The notes under the pieces were generated by a model. The model had not been told where the DNA came from, searched no databases, and saw only the letters and a program-made list of their open reading frames with translations. 45,000 nt of DNA from Glandiceps talaboti (taxonomy: Eukaryota; Hemichordata; Enteropneusta; Spengelidae): contig NC_135557.1 of the NCBI RefSeq assembly GCF_964340395.1, forward strand, positions 2,226,187-2,271,186, written 5' to 3'. Made by a program: the position numbers and the translations under genes. How positions within the stretch are numbered: position 1 is the stretch's first letter; each line of letters begins with the position of its first letter. Positions 21,701-32,300 of the stretch are shown here, one piece after another.

Positions 21701-24617
21701 TTGTAATTTTACTTCAAAACGTAATGTAAATTTCTGTCTTTTTGTTTTAGGAGAACGATGTCGGTAAGAGTTTTACTTCACAACTGTCAGATTCCCATTG
21801 AAGTCACTTCAGAGAGAAAAAAAGAAAGAAAAAAACCTGTTATTAACACCACTACACACAGAGAGACACTTATATACTAAGAGACACAATGTTACAAAAA
21901 TACCTTCACCTTTTACATAAATACACAAACTTGAAAACTTAAATTTTTGACATTTTTCATTCTTAGAAAAACGTCGCCACAGACTTGGAGCTAGAGTGAG
22001 TAATAATCATTTAATTCATTATCTAAAGAAGTATATCTTTAATTAGTGACTAAATTATAATTTCCACACAGACTTTTCACACAGACTTTTCACACAGATA
22101 ATTTGATAGTAATCCTCAAAGCTTCGTTAGGTAGCTTGATGTTTCTAAATGACACGTCCTCAAATTAACTAACCAACGTAATTTGTATCAAAAATTAATA
22201 TAAGTAATTGATTCGATAATACTATATTTCGCCTCTCAGTTCTTATTTAAATGTACATATTATCTTACCTTTGTTGGACTTTTTTTCTTTGTTTTCGCAG
22301 AATACAAAATATTTTCAGTTAACGTAGATACATATGTCATACACTGTGCACACAATCTATTTGATCGTAAAATCATTTTCTCTAAATAGTTTCTATTTTT
22401 CTTTTGTCATCATTTGCCAAGGACGAAATGGGTAAGAGAAAATTAAAATGTGTCTTTCTCTGAGCTTTGTTCTCTTTAGGTAATCCTATACTTAGTTAAA
22501 ACATCTAACATCAATACATTTGGTTTTACTTTAATATTCAGAAAAACGCCGGCACAGGCTTGGAGCAAGAGTGAGTGTAATTTATCATTCATTAATAGAT
22601 ATAAATAAGTTTGAGATTGAAAGCAAGACATATATTTTGTGTCATATTCGTATACTTTGGTATGTAATATTGTCATGACGTTTTGTTACATTTACATAAC
22701 CAAGGATAGAATGAAATCTAACATTTTTAATTCCCGTACTCTTATTATATATTCTCTAATTTCCAAGTAGCTTCTGTGTTATGACCAATATAGACTTTCA
22801 AAATATTCATTATTTGCATGTTCCTGTTTGTATTTCTATCATTAGGAGGAAGACAGCTTGACAGGACCTAGAGTGAGTGACTGTCATTTATATGTCATTG
22901 ATCAAATTATATCAACGCTACTATTCTAGATCTGCTTATGGGGAAACATATTCTAACCAATCAAAATTGCAAGTAAACAAGTTTTATCTCATTTCGTCAT
23001 TTGGAACAACTATAATATGACTCAGACTCTGGATTAGGATGAACAATGATTCATTACGTCTCTGTGAAAACAGAATTCAGCCGTTATGTTTATTTCAATC
23101 AAATATAACATCACATATATCACTTGTTTTCCGTTGACGACAAAGCCACTTCTTTACCATCTGTTGGCAATTTTGTTTCAGGATGTCAGAAATTACAATG
23201 ATATTGGTAAGTAAAAGTAATTACAGTAATATTGGTAAGTAACAGTTATTACGATAACATTGGTAAGTGACAGAAATTATAATGATATTGGTAAGTAACA
23301 GTAGTTACAATAATATTGGTAAGTAACAGAAATTATGATGATATTGGTAAGTAACAGTAGTTACAATAATATTGGTAAGTAACAGAAATTATGATGATAT
23401 TGGTAAGCGACAGTGATCCATTGCTTAGGTATAGATGAATATTCCGAATGACACGAACTTATCAAACAAAACATATCGAAGAATCTCTCAAAATCCTGTT
23501 TTACGTTAGACGCTCTTCATCAACTCTGAGCCTTATATTTTGGATATGTAGACTTATTTGTAAAATGTAGACTTTATTCATTCCCCGTTGGATGATTCTA
23601 TCGTTGTTACTGTGTAGTTATCCTGTAAATAATTAATTTATTTGTAAAATGTGTATTGTATTTATTTAAGGAAATATTTTATCCCTAATGTTGATCTTCA
23701 TAATCTACGTTTGTTCACATTTCAGTGAAGCGCCGCCACCGTCTGGGCGCAAGGGTATGTAATCATTATTTCTAGCAATTTGCGGATAGCATTAACATCC
23801 AGTACAACACAAAAATGCTGTATTCCTACTACATATGTTTCACCCATCCTTCATAGAACACAAAATTTGAGTTTATATGGTTCGGTAGACGTGAACACAT
23901 GATAATGAAAGACTGAACGGGAAACTCGTTTGCTGATTAAATCAATACCTTAATTTGATAAACATATCCTTTATTAAAAGAAAGAAATACTTATATTTAC
24001 ATCGCTTCTTCTTTTTTTCCCTACAGGATGAAACCAGAGATATCGAAGGTAATAAGCAGACGATCTTCTGCGATCGATCGTCCTAAATTTATTCTGTTTC
24101 ATTTAGAAAATTGAGTAGAATGGAGTCATTAATTATTTTAGTGAATTCTTGGATTCATTTCAACAACATCTAATAATATTATGTACCGTCACTTTCAATA
24201 CTTGGTGACTACAGCAACGGTGTATATACACGCTAAGTTGAGTTTGGGTACGAGGTTCGGCGGAAGTGGGAAAAAAAACATTTGGAAACACATATTAGTT
24301 ATAATAGTACCTTGGACTAATTACAACACACAATGTAAACTATGTGATTGGCAAGCTAATCTAATGTAATCTAATCTAATCTAAACATACCAACGTCAAC
24401 ACTATAGAAATCAATATAGTCAAATACGTCATCAAGGAACTGTACGTCATAATACGTCATCAAGGAACTGTACGTCATATACGTCATCAAGGAACTGTAC
24501 GTCATAATACGTCATCAAGGAACTGTACGTCATAATACGTCATCAAGGAACTGTACGTCATAATACGTTTTCATTTTATTTACAGAAAGAGGATCCTTCC
24601 CAAAAATGAGATTCTAA
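15411..24617 (+). CDS. Micro-exon repeat precursor, copy B (complete; one donor mutated)
   Basis: Exons: 15411-15509, 17211-17223, 18224-18252, 19110-19131, 19346-19374, 19545-19569, 19700-19728, 20097-20121, 20244-20272, 20463-20487, 20601-20629, 20983-21004, 21123-21151, 21368-21389, 21554-21582, 21751-21763, 21967-21995, 22422-22431, 22542-22570, 22846-22872, 23182-23206, 23726-23754, 24027-24048, 24586-24617 (stop 24615-24617). Summed length is 672 nt, 223 codons plus stop. The first exon encodes a 28-residue signal peptide ending SSA before QFEER. The rest alternates acidic spacers (EADI, DYLEDDI, DEEMNDDI, DEMMNDEV, DDMMNYDI, DELNDDI, EELNDDI, ENDV, DEM, DVRNYNDI, DETRDIE) with ten KRR(H/Y)RLGAR blocks, one preceded by Gly and one by Val instead of Glu. 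There is no cysteine in the mature part. Probably secreted and cleaved at KRR. The donor after 21389 reads ATAAGT, so this gene may be impaired. Confidence 0.82.
15510..17210 (+). other. Copy B intron 1
   Basis: A 1.7-kb AT-rich intron between the signal exon and the 13-nt EADI exon (acceptor tataaag, donor gtaaga). I see no further micro-exon or element in it. Confidence 0.6.
17590..17785. repeat. Two direct copies of about 75 bp, 95 bp apart, flanked by (TA)n
   Basis: AACGTAATATACACCCATCA starts at 17612 and again at 17707. The shared segments (differing by a few bases) run to about 17685 and 17780 and are separated by a TA run. Short (TTTA) and (TA) tracts precede the first copy. Confidence 0.85.
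18037..18098. repeat. (TA)n microsatellite
   Basis: An almost pure TA run of about 60 bp, followed by CCCCTCCCCCC, in the intron before the 18224-18252 exon. Confidence 0.95.
18374..18948. repeat. (GTAT)n microsatellites in copy B intron 3
   Basis: A short interrupted tract at about 18378-18436 and a long one at 18613-18948. The long one holds two GTGTGTAACTAT interruptions about 87 bp apart, indicating an internal duplication. Confidence 0.92.
19212..19228 (+). pseudogene. Truncated decoy of the 29-nt basic exon
   Basis: After a good acceptor (tttgttttccag, ending 19211) comes AAAAACGCCGTCTTTAA. In phase 1 this reads EKRRL and stop. It copies the start of the basic exon and then diverges, with no donor following. 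The intact exon lies 134 bp on (19346-19374). It is either a dead exon or a rarely used terminal exon. Confidence 0.6.
21123..21151 (+). CDS. Basic exon with E-to-G change (copy B)
   Basis: The exon starts GAAAACGCC where copy A (1693-1721) starts AAAAACGCC, so the split first codon becomes GGA. The block is GKRRHRLGAR. The multibasic site is kept. Confidence 0.75.
21368..21389 (+). pseudogene. Acidic exon EELNDDI with mutated 5' splice site
   Basis: The exon sequence is intact, but the donor is ATAAGT at 21390 where copy A has GTAAGT after 1959. Skipping only this exon would join a phase-0 end to a phase-1 start and reach a TAG within exon 21554-21582. Skipping it together with 21554-21582 would keep frame. 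The nearest GT (21394) also breaks frame. Confidence 0.8.
22690..23870 (+). other. Block with three exons present only in copy B
   Basis: Between the exon pair 22542-22570 / 24027-24048, copy B has about 1.2 kb absent from copy A (where 3140 to 3426 is only 285 bp). It holds exon 22846-22872 (27 nt, phase 0-0, EEDSLTGPR), 23182-23206 (DVRNYNDI) and 23726-23754 (VKRRHRLGAR, with unusually GC-rich codons). Deletion in A is simpler than gain in B, since these exons are the most diverged from the rest. Confidence 0.75.
23182..23409 (+). repeat. Exon end plus splice donor repeated 8 times, 28-bp period
   Basis: The end of exon 23182-23206 and its donor recur downstream. GTAAGT, or GTAAGC for the last, occurs at 23207, 23235, 23263, 23291, 23319, 23347, 23375 and 23403, exactly 28 bp apart, each preceded by ATTG or close to it. 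Use of any donor after the first brings in TAA immediately (DIGK-stop) and 28 is not a multiple of three, so only the first donor keeps the frame. Confidence 0.9.
24428..24570. repeat. 28-bp repeat rich in ACGTCA, 5 copies
   Basis: GTCATCAAGGAACTGTACGT units start at 24428, 24456, 24483, 24511 and 24539, just before the acceptor of the C-terminal exon. Copy A has one unit (about 3824-3855). Each unit carries two TACGTCAT-like half CRE sites. Confidence 0.9.
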
Positions 24618-24624
24618 ACAAAAC
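24586..24624 (+). CDS. Copy B C-terminal exon
   Basis: The acceptor tttacag ends at 24585. It reads E-RGSFPKMRF and stop (24615-24617), then 7 nt of UTR before donor gtaagt at 24625. The single difference from copy A within the coding part is synonymous. Confidence 0.75.
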
Positions 24625-24672
24625 GTAAGTATTAATGATTATTTTATATATTTCGATACCCAAGTAATTTAA

Positions 24673-24690
24673 TGTATGTATGTATGTATG

Positions 24691-24721
<31 letters not shown>

Positions 24722-24907
24722 TGTATGTGTGTGTATGTATGTATGTATGTATGTATGTATGTATGTATGTATGTATGTATGTGTGTGTGTGTATGTATGT
24801 ATGTATGTATGTATGTATGTATGTATGTATGTGTGTGTGTGTGTATGAATGTATGAATGTATGTATGTATGTATGTATGTATGTATGTATGTATGTATGT
24901 ATGTATG
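24673..24907. repeat. (GTAT)n microsatellite, copy B 3'-UTR intron
   Basis: Tetranucleotide tract with GTGTGT breaks and a GAATGTAT variant, in the position equivalent to 3966-4265. Confidence 0.93.
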
Positions 24908-25127
24908 CATGCACGGACTGACGGACGGACGTATTTATGTATGTCGTATTTTCACACAATTATGAATTCTGTATCGAAACTTCGAAATACAAACCCCTTT
25001 ATCAGCGTACAAAGTATTTTCATAATGCATCGTATTCAAGACAAATGTAGAATAAGTTGTTTCTTTAAATCACTGTATGATTATTTTTTATTACAAGTAA
25101 TCGACAGTATTCTTTTCGTTGCCACAG

Positions 25128-25345
25128 GTGATGTCGGCGAATACTGAACAAAGAAACAAATACATGATAACGTAAACATTGCAGTACGACCCAACGACTC
25201 AGTCTTCTCGAAACTCTTTGTCAAGTCCTTACAACTCAAACAATCTCTCCTCCACTGAAATTGTCCGTTAGTTTTCAATTGACCTGTATTTTTAATCCAT
25301 TTTACAACATCTGAAAATAATTAAAGAAGTTAAAGAAGTGACATT
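25128..25345 (+). other. Copy B last exon, 3' UTR, with ATTAAA
   Basis: The acceptor gccacag ends at 25127. The exon is near-identical to 4494-4715. ATTAAA lies at 25320-25325. Skipping exon 24586-24624 would let it be read as G-DVGEY-stop (G-DAGKY in copy A). Two replacement differences argue that it is normally untranslated. Confidence 0.6.
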
Positions 25346-25413
25346 TTTGCCAAGTTATGTAAAGTTTCTAATGTGTGACGTGATATGATGTGATGTGTAC
25401 ATGAATTCAATCT

Positions 25414-25480
25414 CAAATATATGTCATTGTCTCGGAATCTGTGTGGTCTAATTTGGTAGAGTAATTGCGAAGTGCTAGTA
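25414..25480. other. Single diverged unit of the 63-bp repeat
   Basis: The stretch with TGTCTCGGAATCTGTGTGGT and GGTAGAGTAATTGCGAAGTG aligns with one unit of the array at 4783-8562, in the same place relative to the gene. It is the likely ancestral, unexpanded state. Confidence 0.85.
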
Positions 25481-25599
25481 TATGTAAATGTAACACGAAG
25501 AGTCTATAATATGTATTGTCGACATGCAGGTCATGGTAAGGTGTATCGCAACATTAGGAGAAGCTAAGCGATTGACTGACATGTAAATAATAGGCTCTC

Positions 25600-26047
<448 letters not shown>

Positions 26048-26182
26048 TGACTAAAGTTGTAATCGTCATTGGTTGTGCAAATAATCTTGTGATGGATGGA
26101 GGTCCCTAAATATGTTACTTATCTAGGACATCGAAAAGTTAATCATTCGCGCATTCAATAGTTCAGTCAGATTGAGGCTAAA

Positions 26183-26228
26183 CATTCATTCATTCATTCA
26201 TTCATTCATTCATTCATTCATTCATTCA
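26183..26228. repeat. (CATT)n microsatellite
   Basis: About eleven perfect CATT/ATTC units. Confidence 0.95.
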
Positions 26229-26385
26229 GGACATCAATTTATTCATCAATGCATTTCCCCACTTTTAATATTTGTCTGTAGTTCGTTCTGTCGTCCTTAC
26301 ATTTAACTCCGTTGTTCTCTTTTGCTCAGTTTTCTTTCCTTCTTTGTTACTCATAACAGTACTAGTGTCGATGCCTTAGTTTCGT

Positions 26386-29300
26386 TCGTGTTGATTTACA
26401 CAATAGCTATGTTTAGTCGTGTGTTGATTTACACAATAGCTATGTTTAGTCGTGTTGATTTACACAATAGCTATGTTTAGTCGTGTTGATTTACACAATA
26501 GCTATGTTTAGTTGTGTGTTGATTTACACAATAGCTATGTTTAGTCGTGTTGATTTACACAATAGCTATGTTTAGTCGTGTGTTGATTTACACAATAGCT
26601 ATGTTTAGTCGTGTTGATTTACACAATAGCTATGTTTAGTCGTGTTGATTTACAAAATAGCTATGTTTAGTCGTGTTGATTTACACAATAGCTATGTTTA
26701 GTCGTGTGTTGATTTACACAATAGCTATGTTTAGTTGTGTTGATTTACACAATAGCTATGTTTAGTCGTGTGTTGATTTACACAATAGCTATGTTTAGTC
26801 GTGTGTTGATTTACACAATAGCTATGTTTAGTCGTGTTGATTTACACAATAGCTATGTTTAGTCGTGTTGATTTACAAAATAGCTATGTTTAGTCGTGTG
26901 TTGATTTACACAATAGCTATGTTTAGTCGTGTTGATTTACACAATAGCTATGTTTAGTTGTGTTGATTTACACAATAGCTATGTTTAGTCGTGTGTTGAT
27001 TTACACAATAGCTATATTTAGTCGTGTTGATTTACACAATAGCTATGTTTAGTCGTGTGTTGATTTACACAATAGCTATGTTTAGTCGTGTTGATTTACA
27101 CAATAGCTATGTTTAGTCATGTTGATTTACACAATAGCTATGTTTAGTCGTGTTGATTTACTCAATAGCTATGTTTAGTCGTGTTGATTTACACAATAGC
27201 TATGTTTAGTCGTGTTGATTTACAAAATAGCTATGTTTAGTCGTGTTGATTTACACAATAGCTATGTTTAGTCGTGTTGATTTACTCAATAGCTATGTTT
27301 AGTTGTGTGTTGATTTACACAATAGCTATGTTTAGTTGTGTGTTGATTTACACAATAGCTATGTTTAGTCGTGTGTTGATTTACACAATAGCTATGTTTA
27401 GTCGTGTTGATTTACACAATAGCTATGTTTAGTCGTGTTGATTTACACAATAGCTATGTTTAGTCGTGTTGATTTACAAAATAGCTATGTTTAGTCGTGT
27501 GTTGATTTACACAATAGCTATGTTTAGTCGTGTTGATTTACACAATAGCTATGTTTAGTCGTGTTGATTTACACAATAGCTATGTTTAGTCGTGTGTTGA
27601 TTTACACAATAGCTATGTTTAGTTGTGTTGATTTACACAATAGCTATGTTTAGTCGTGTTGATTTACACAATAGCTATGTTTAGTCGTGTGTTGATTTAC
27701 ACAATAGCTATGTTTAGTCGTGTTGATTTACACAATAGCTATGTTTAGTCGTGTTGATTTACACAATAGCTATGTTTAGTCGTGTTGATTTACACAATAG
27801 CTATGTTTAGTTGTGTGTTGATTTACACAATAGCTATGTTTAGTCGTGTGTTGATTTACACAATAGCTATGTTTAGTCATGTTGATTTACACAATAGCTA
27901 TGTTTAGTCGTGTTGATTTACACAATAGCTATGTTTAGTCGTGTTGATTTACACAATAGCTATGTTTAGTCGTGTTGATTTACTCAATAGCTATGTTTAG
28001 TCGTGTTGATTTACACAATAGCTATGTTTAGTCGTGTTGATTTACACAATAGCTATGTTTAGTCGTGTTGATTTACACAATAGCTATGTTTAGTCGTGTT
28101 GATTTACAAAATAGCTATGTTTAGTCGTGTTGATTTACTCAATAGCTATGTTTAGTCGTGTTGATTTACACAATAGCTATGTTTAGTCGTGTTGATTTAC
28201 ACAATAGCTATGTTTAGTTGTGTTGATTTACACAATAGCTATGTTTAGTCGTGTTGATTTACTCAATAGCTATGTTTAGTTGTGTGTTGATTTACACAAT
28301 AGCTATGTTTAGTCGTGTTGATTTACTCAATAGCTATGTTTAGTCGTGTGTTGATTTACACAATAGCTATGTTTAGTCGTGTTGATTTACACAATAGCTA
28401 TGTTTAGTCGTGTTGATTTACACAATAGCTATGTTTAGTCGTGTTGATTTACACAATAGCTATGTTTAGTCGTGTTGATTTACACAATAGCTATGTTTAG
28501 TCGTGTTGATTTACACAATAGCTATGTTTAGTCGTGTTGATTTACACAATAGCTATGTTTAGTCGTGTTGATTTACAAAATAGCTATGTTTAGTCGTGTG
28601 TTGATTTACACAATAGCTATGTTTAGTCGTGTTGATTTACACAATAGCTATGTTTAGTCGTGTTGATTTACACAATAGCTATGTTTAGTCGTGTTGATTT
28701 ACACAATAGCTATGTTTAGTTGTGTGTTGATTTACACAATAGCTATGTTTAGTCGTGTGTTGATTTACACAATAGCTATGTTTAGTCGTGTTGATTTACA
28801 CAATAGCTATGTTTAGTTGTGTGTTGATTTACACAATAGCTATGTTTAGTCGTGTTGATTTACACAATAGCTATGTTTAGTCGTGTGTTGATTTACACAA
28901 TAGCTATGTTTAGTCGTGTTGATTTACACAATAGCTATGTTTAGTCGTGTTGATTTACAAAATAGCTATGTTTAGTCGTGTTGATTTACACAATAGCTAT
29001 GTTTAGTCGTGTGTTGATTTACACAATAGCTATGTTTAGTTGTGTTGATTTACACAATAGCTATGTTTAGTCGTGTGTTGATTTACACAATAGCTATGTT
29101 TAGTCGTGTGTTGATTTACACAATAGCTATGTTTAGTCGTGTTGATTTACACAATAGCTATGTTTAGTCGTGTTGATTTACAAAATAGCTATGTTTAGTC
29201 GTGTGTTGATTTACACAATAGCTATGTTTAGTCGTGTTGATTTACACAATAGCTATGTTTAGTTGTGTTGATTTACACAATAGCTATGTTTAGTCGTGTG

Positions 29301-32300
29301 TTGATTTACACAATAGCTATGTTTAGTCGTGTGTTGATTTACACAATAGCTATGTTTAGTCGTGTTGATTTACACAATAGCTATGTTTAGTCGTGTGTTG
29401 ATTTACACAATAGCTATGTTTAGTCGTGTTGATTTACACAATAGCTATGTTTAGTCATGTTGATTTACACAATAGCTATGTTTAGTCGTGTTGATTTACT
29501 CAATAGCTATGTTTAGTCGTGTTGATTTACACAATAGCTATGTTTAGTCGTGTTGATTTACAAAATAGCTATGTTTAGTCGTGTTGATTTACACAATAGC
29601 TATGTTTAGTCGTGTTGATTTACTCAATAGCTATGTTTAGTTGTGTGTTGATTTACACAATAGCTATGTTTAGTTGTGTGTTGATTTACACAATAGCTAT
29701 GTTTAGTCGTGTGTTGATTTACACAATAGCTATGTTTAGTCGTGTTGATTTACACAATAGCTATGTTTAGTCGTGTTGATTTACACAATAGCTATGTTTA
29801 GTCGTGTTGATTTACAAAATAGCTATGTTTAGTCGTGTGTTGATTTACACAATAGCTATGTTTAGTCGTGTTGATTTACACAATAGCTATGTTTAGTCGT
29901 GTTGATTTACACAATAGCTATGTTTAGTCGTGTGTTGATTTACACAATAGCTATGTTTAGTTGTGTTGATTTACACAATAGCTATGTTTAGTCGTGTTGA
30001 TTTACACAATAGCTATGTTTAGTCGTGTGTTGATTTACACAATAGCTATGTTTAGTCGTGTTGATTTACACAATAGCTATGTTTAGTCGTGTTGATTTAC
30101 ACAATAGCTATGTTTAGTCGTGTTGATTTACACAATAGCTATGTTTAGTTGTGTGTTGATTTACACAATAGCTATGTTTAGTCGTGTGTTGATTTACACA
30201 ATAGCTATGTTTAGTCATGTTGATTTACACAATAGCTATGTTTAGTCGTGTTGATTTACACAATAGCTATGTTTAGTCGTGTTGATTTACACAATAGCTA
30301 TGTTTAGTCGTGTTGATTTACTCAATAGCTATGTTTAGTCGTGTTGATTTACACAATAGCTATGTTTAGTCGTGTTGATTTACACAATAGCTATGTTTAG
30401 TCGTGTTGATTTACACAATAGCTATGTTTAGTCGTGTTGATTTACAAAATAGCTATGTTTAGTCGTGTTGATTTACTCAATAGCTATGTTTAGTCGTGTT
30501 GATTTACACAATAGCTATGTTTAGTCGTGTTGATTTACACAATAGCTATGTTTAGTTGTGTTGATTTACACAATAGCTATGTTTAGTCGTGTTGATTTAC
30601 TCAATAGCTATGTTTAGTTGTGTGTTGATTTACACAATAGCTATGTTTAGTCGTGTTGATTTACTCAATAGCTATGTTTAGTCGTGTGTTGATTTACACA
30701 ATAGCTATGTTTAGTCGTGTTGATTTACACAATAGCTATGTTTAGTCGTGTTGATTTACACAATAGCTATGTTTAGTCGTGTTGATTTACACAATAGCTA
30801 TGTTTAGTCGTGTTGATTTACACAATAGCTATGTTTAGTCGTGTTGATTTACACAATAGCTATGTTTAGTCGTGTTGATTTACACAATAGCTATGTTTAG
30901 TCGTGTTGATTTACAAAATAGCTATGTTTAGTCGTGTGTTGATTTACACAATAGCTATGTTTAGTCGTGTTGATTTACACAATAGCTATGTTTAGTCGTG
31001 TTGATTTACACAATAGCTATGTTTAGTCGTGTTGATTTACACAATAGCTATGTTTAGTTGTGTGTTGATTTACACAATAGCTATGTTTAGTCGTGTGTTG
31101 ATTTACACAATAGCTATGTTTAGTCGTGTTGATTTACACAATAGCTATGTTTAGTCGTGTTGATTTACACAATAGCTATGTTTAGTCGTGTGTTGATTTA
31201 CACAATAGCTATGTTTAGTCGTGTTGATTTACACAATAGCTATGTTTAGTCGTGTTGATTTACACAATAGCTATGTTTAGTCGTGTTGATTTACACAATA
31301 GCTATGTTTAGTTGTGTGTTGATTTACACATTAGCTATGTTTAGTCGTGTGTTGATTTACACAATAGCTATGTTTAGTCGTGTTGATTTACACAATAGCT
31401 ATGTTTAGTCGTGTTGATTTACACAATAGCTATGTTTAGTCGTGTTGATTTACACAATAGCTATGTTTAGTCGTGTTGATTTACTCAATAGCTATGTTTA
31501 GTCGTGTTGATTTACACAATAGCTATGTTTAGTCGTGTTGATTTACACAATAGCTATGTTTAGTCGTGTTGATTTACACAATAGCTATGTTTAGTCGTGT
31601 TGATTTACACAATAGCTATGTTTAGTCGTGTTGATTTACAAAATAGCTATGTTTAGTCGTGTTGATTTACACAATAGCTATGTTTAGTCGTGTGTTGATT
31701 TACACAATAGCTATGTTTAGTTGTGTTGATTTACACAATAGCTATGTTTAGTCGTGTGTTGATTTACACAATAGCTATGTTTAGTCGTGTGTTGATTTAC
31801 ACAATAGCTATGTTTAGTCGTGTGTTGATTTACACAATAGCTATGTTTAGTCGTGTGTTGATTTACACAATAGCTATGTTTAGTCGTGTTGATTTACACA
31901 ATAGCTATGTTTAGTCGTGTTGATTTACACAATAGCTATGTTTAGTCGTGTTGATTTACTCAATAGCTATGTTTAGTCGTGTTGATTTACACAATAGCTA
32001 TGTTTAGTCGTGTTGATTTACACAATAGCTATGTTTAGTCGTGTTGATTTACACAATAGCTATGTTTAGTCGTGTTGATTTACACAATAGCTATGTTTAG
32101 TCGTGTTGATTTACACAATAGCTATGTTTAGTCGTGTTGATTTACACAATAGCTATGTTTAGTCGTGTTGATTTACACAATAGCTATGTTTAGTCGTGTT
32201 GATTTACACAATAGCTATGTTTAGTCGTGTTGATTTACAAAATAGCTATGTTTAGTCGTGTGTTGATTTACACAATAGCTATGTTTAGTCGTGTTGATTT

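Larger units (their letters stand above)
19429..25480 (+). repeat. Segmental duplication matching 1–4.85 kb
   Basis: Window position 1 onward matches 19429 onward almost base for base, introns included. The offset is 19,428 bp at the first exon pair (117 against 19545). Differences are point changes, microsatellite lengths, a block of about 1.2 kb present only here (about 22,690-23,870), a 28-bp repeat expansion at 24428-24570 and the 63-bp array present only in copy A. Confidence 0.95.

Noticed and set aside
31723-31914. MLIYTIAMFSR repeat frames (also 44193-44640)
   Set aside because: They open only where 33-bp units happen to be consecutive; 31-bp units break the frame.
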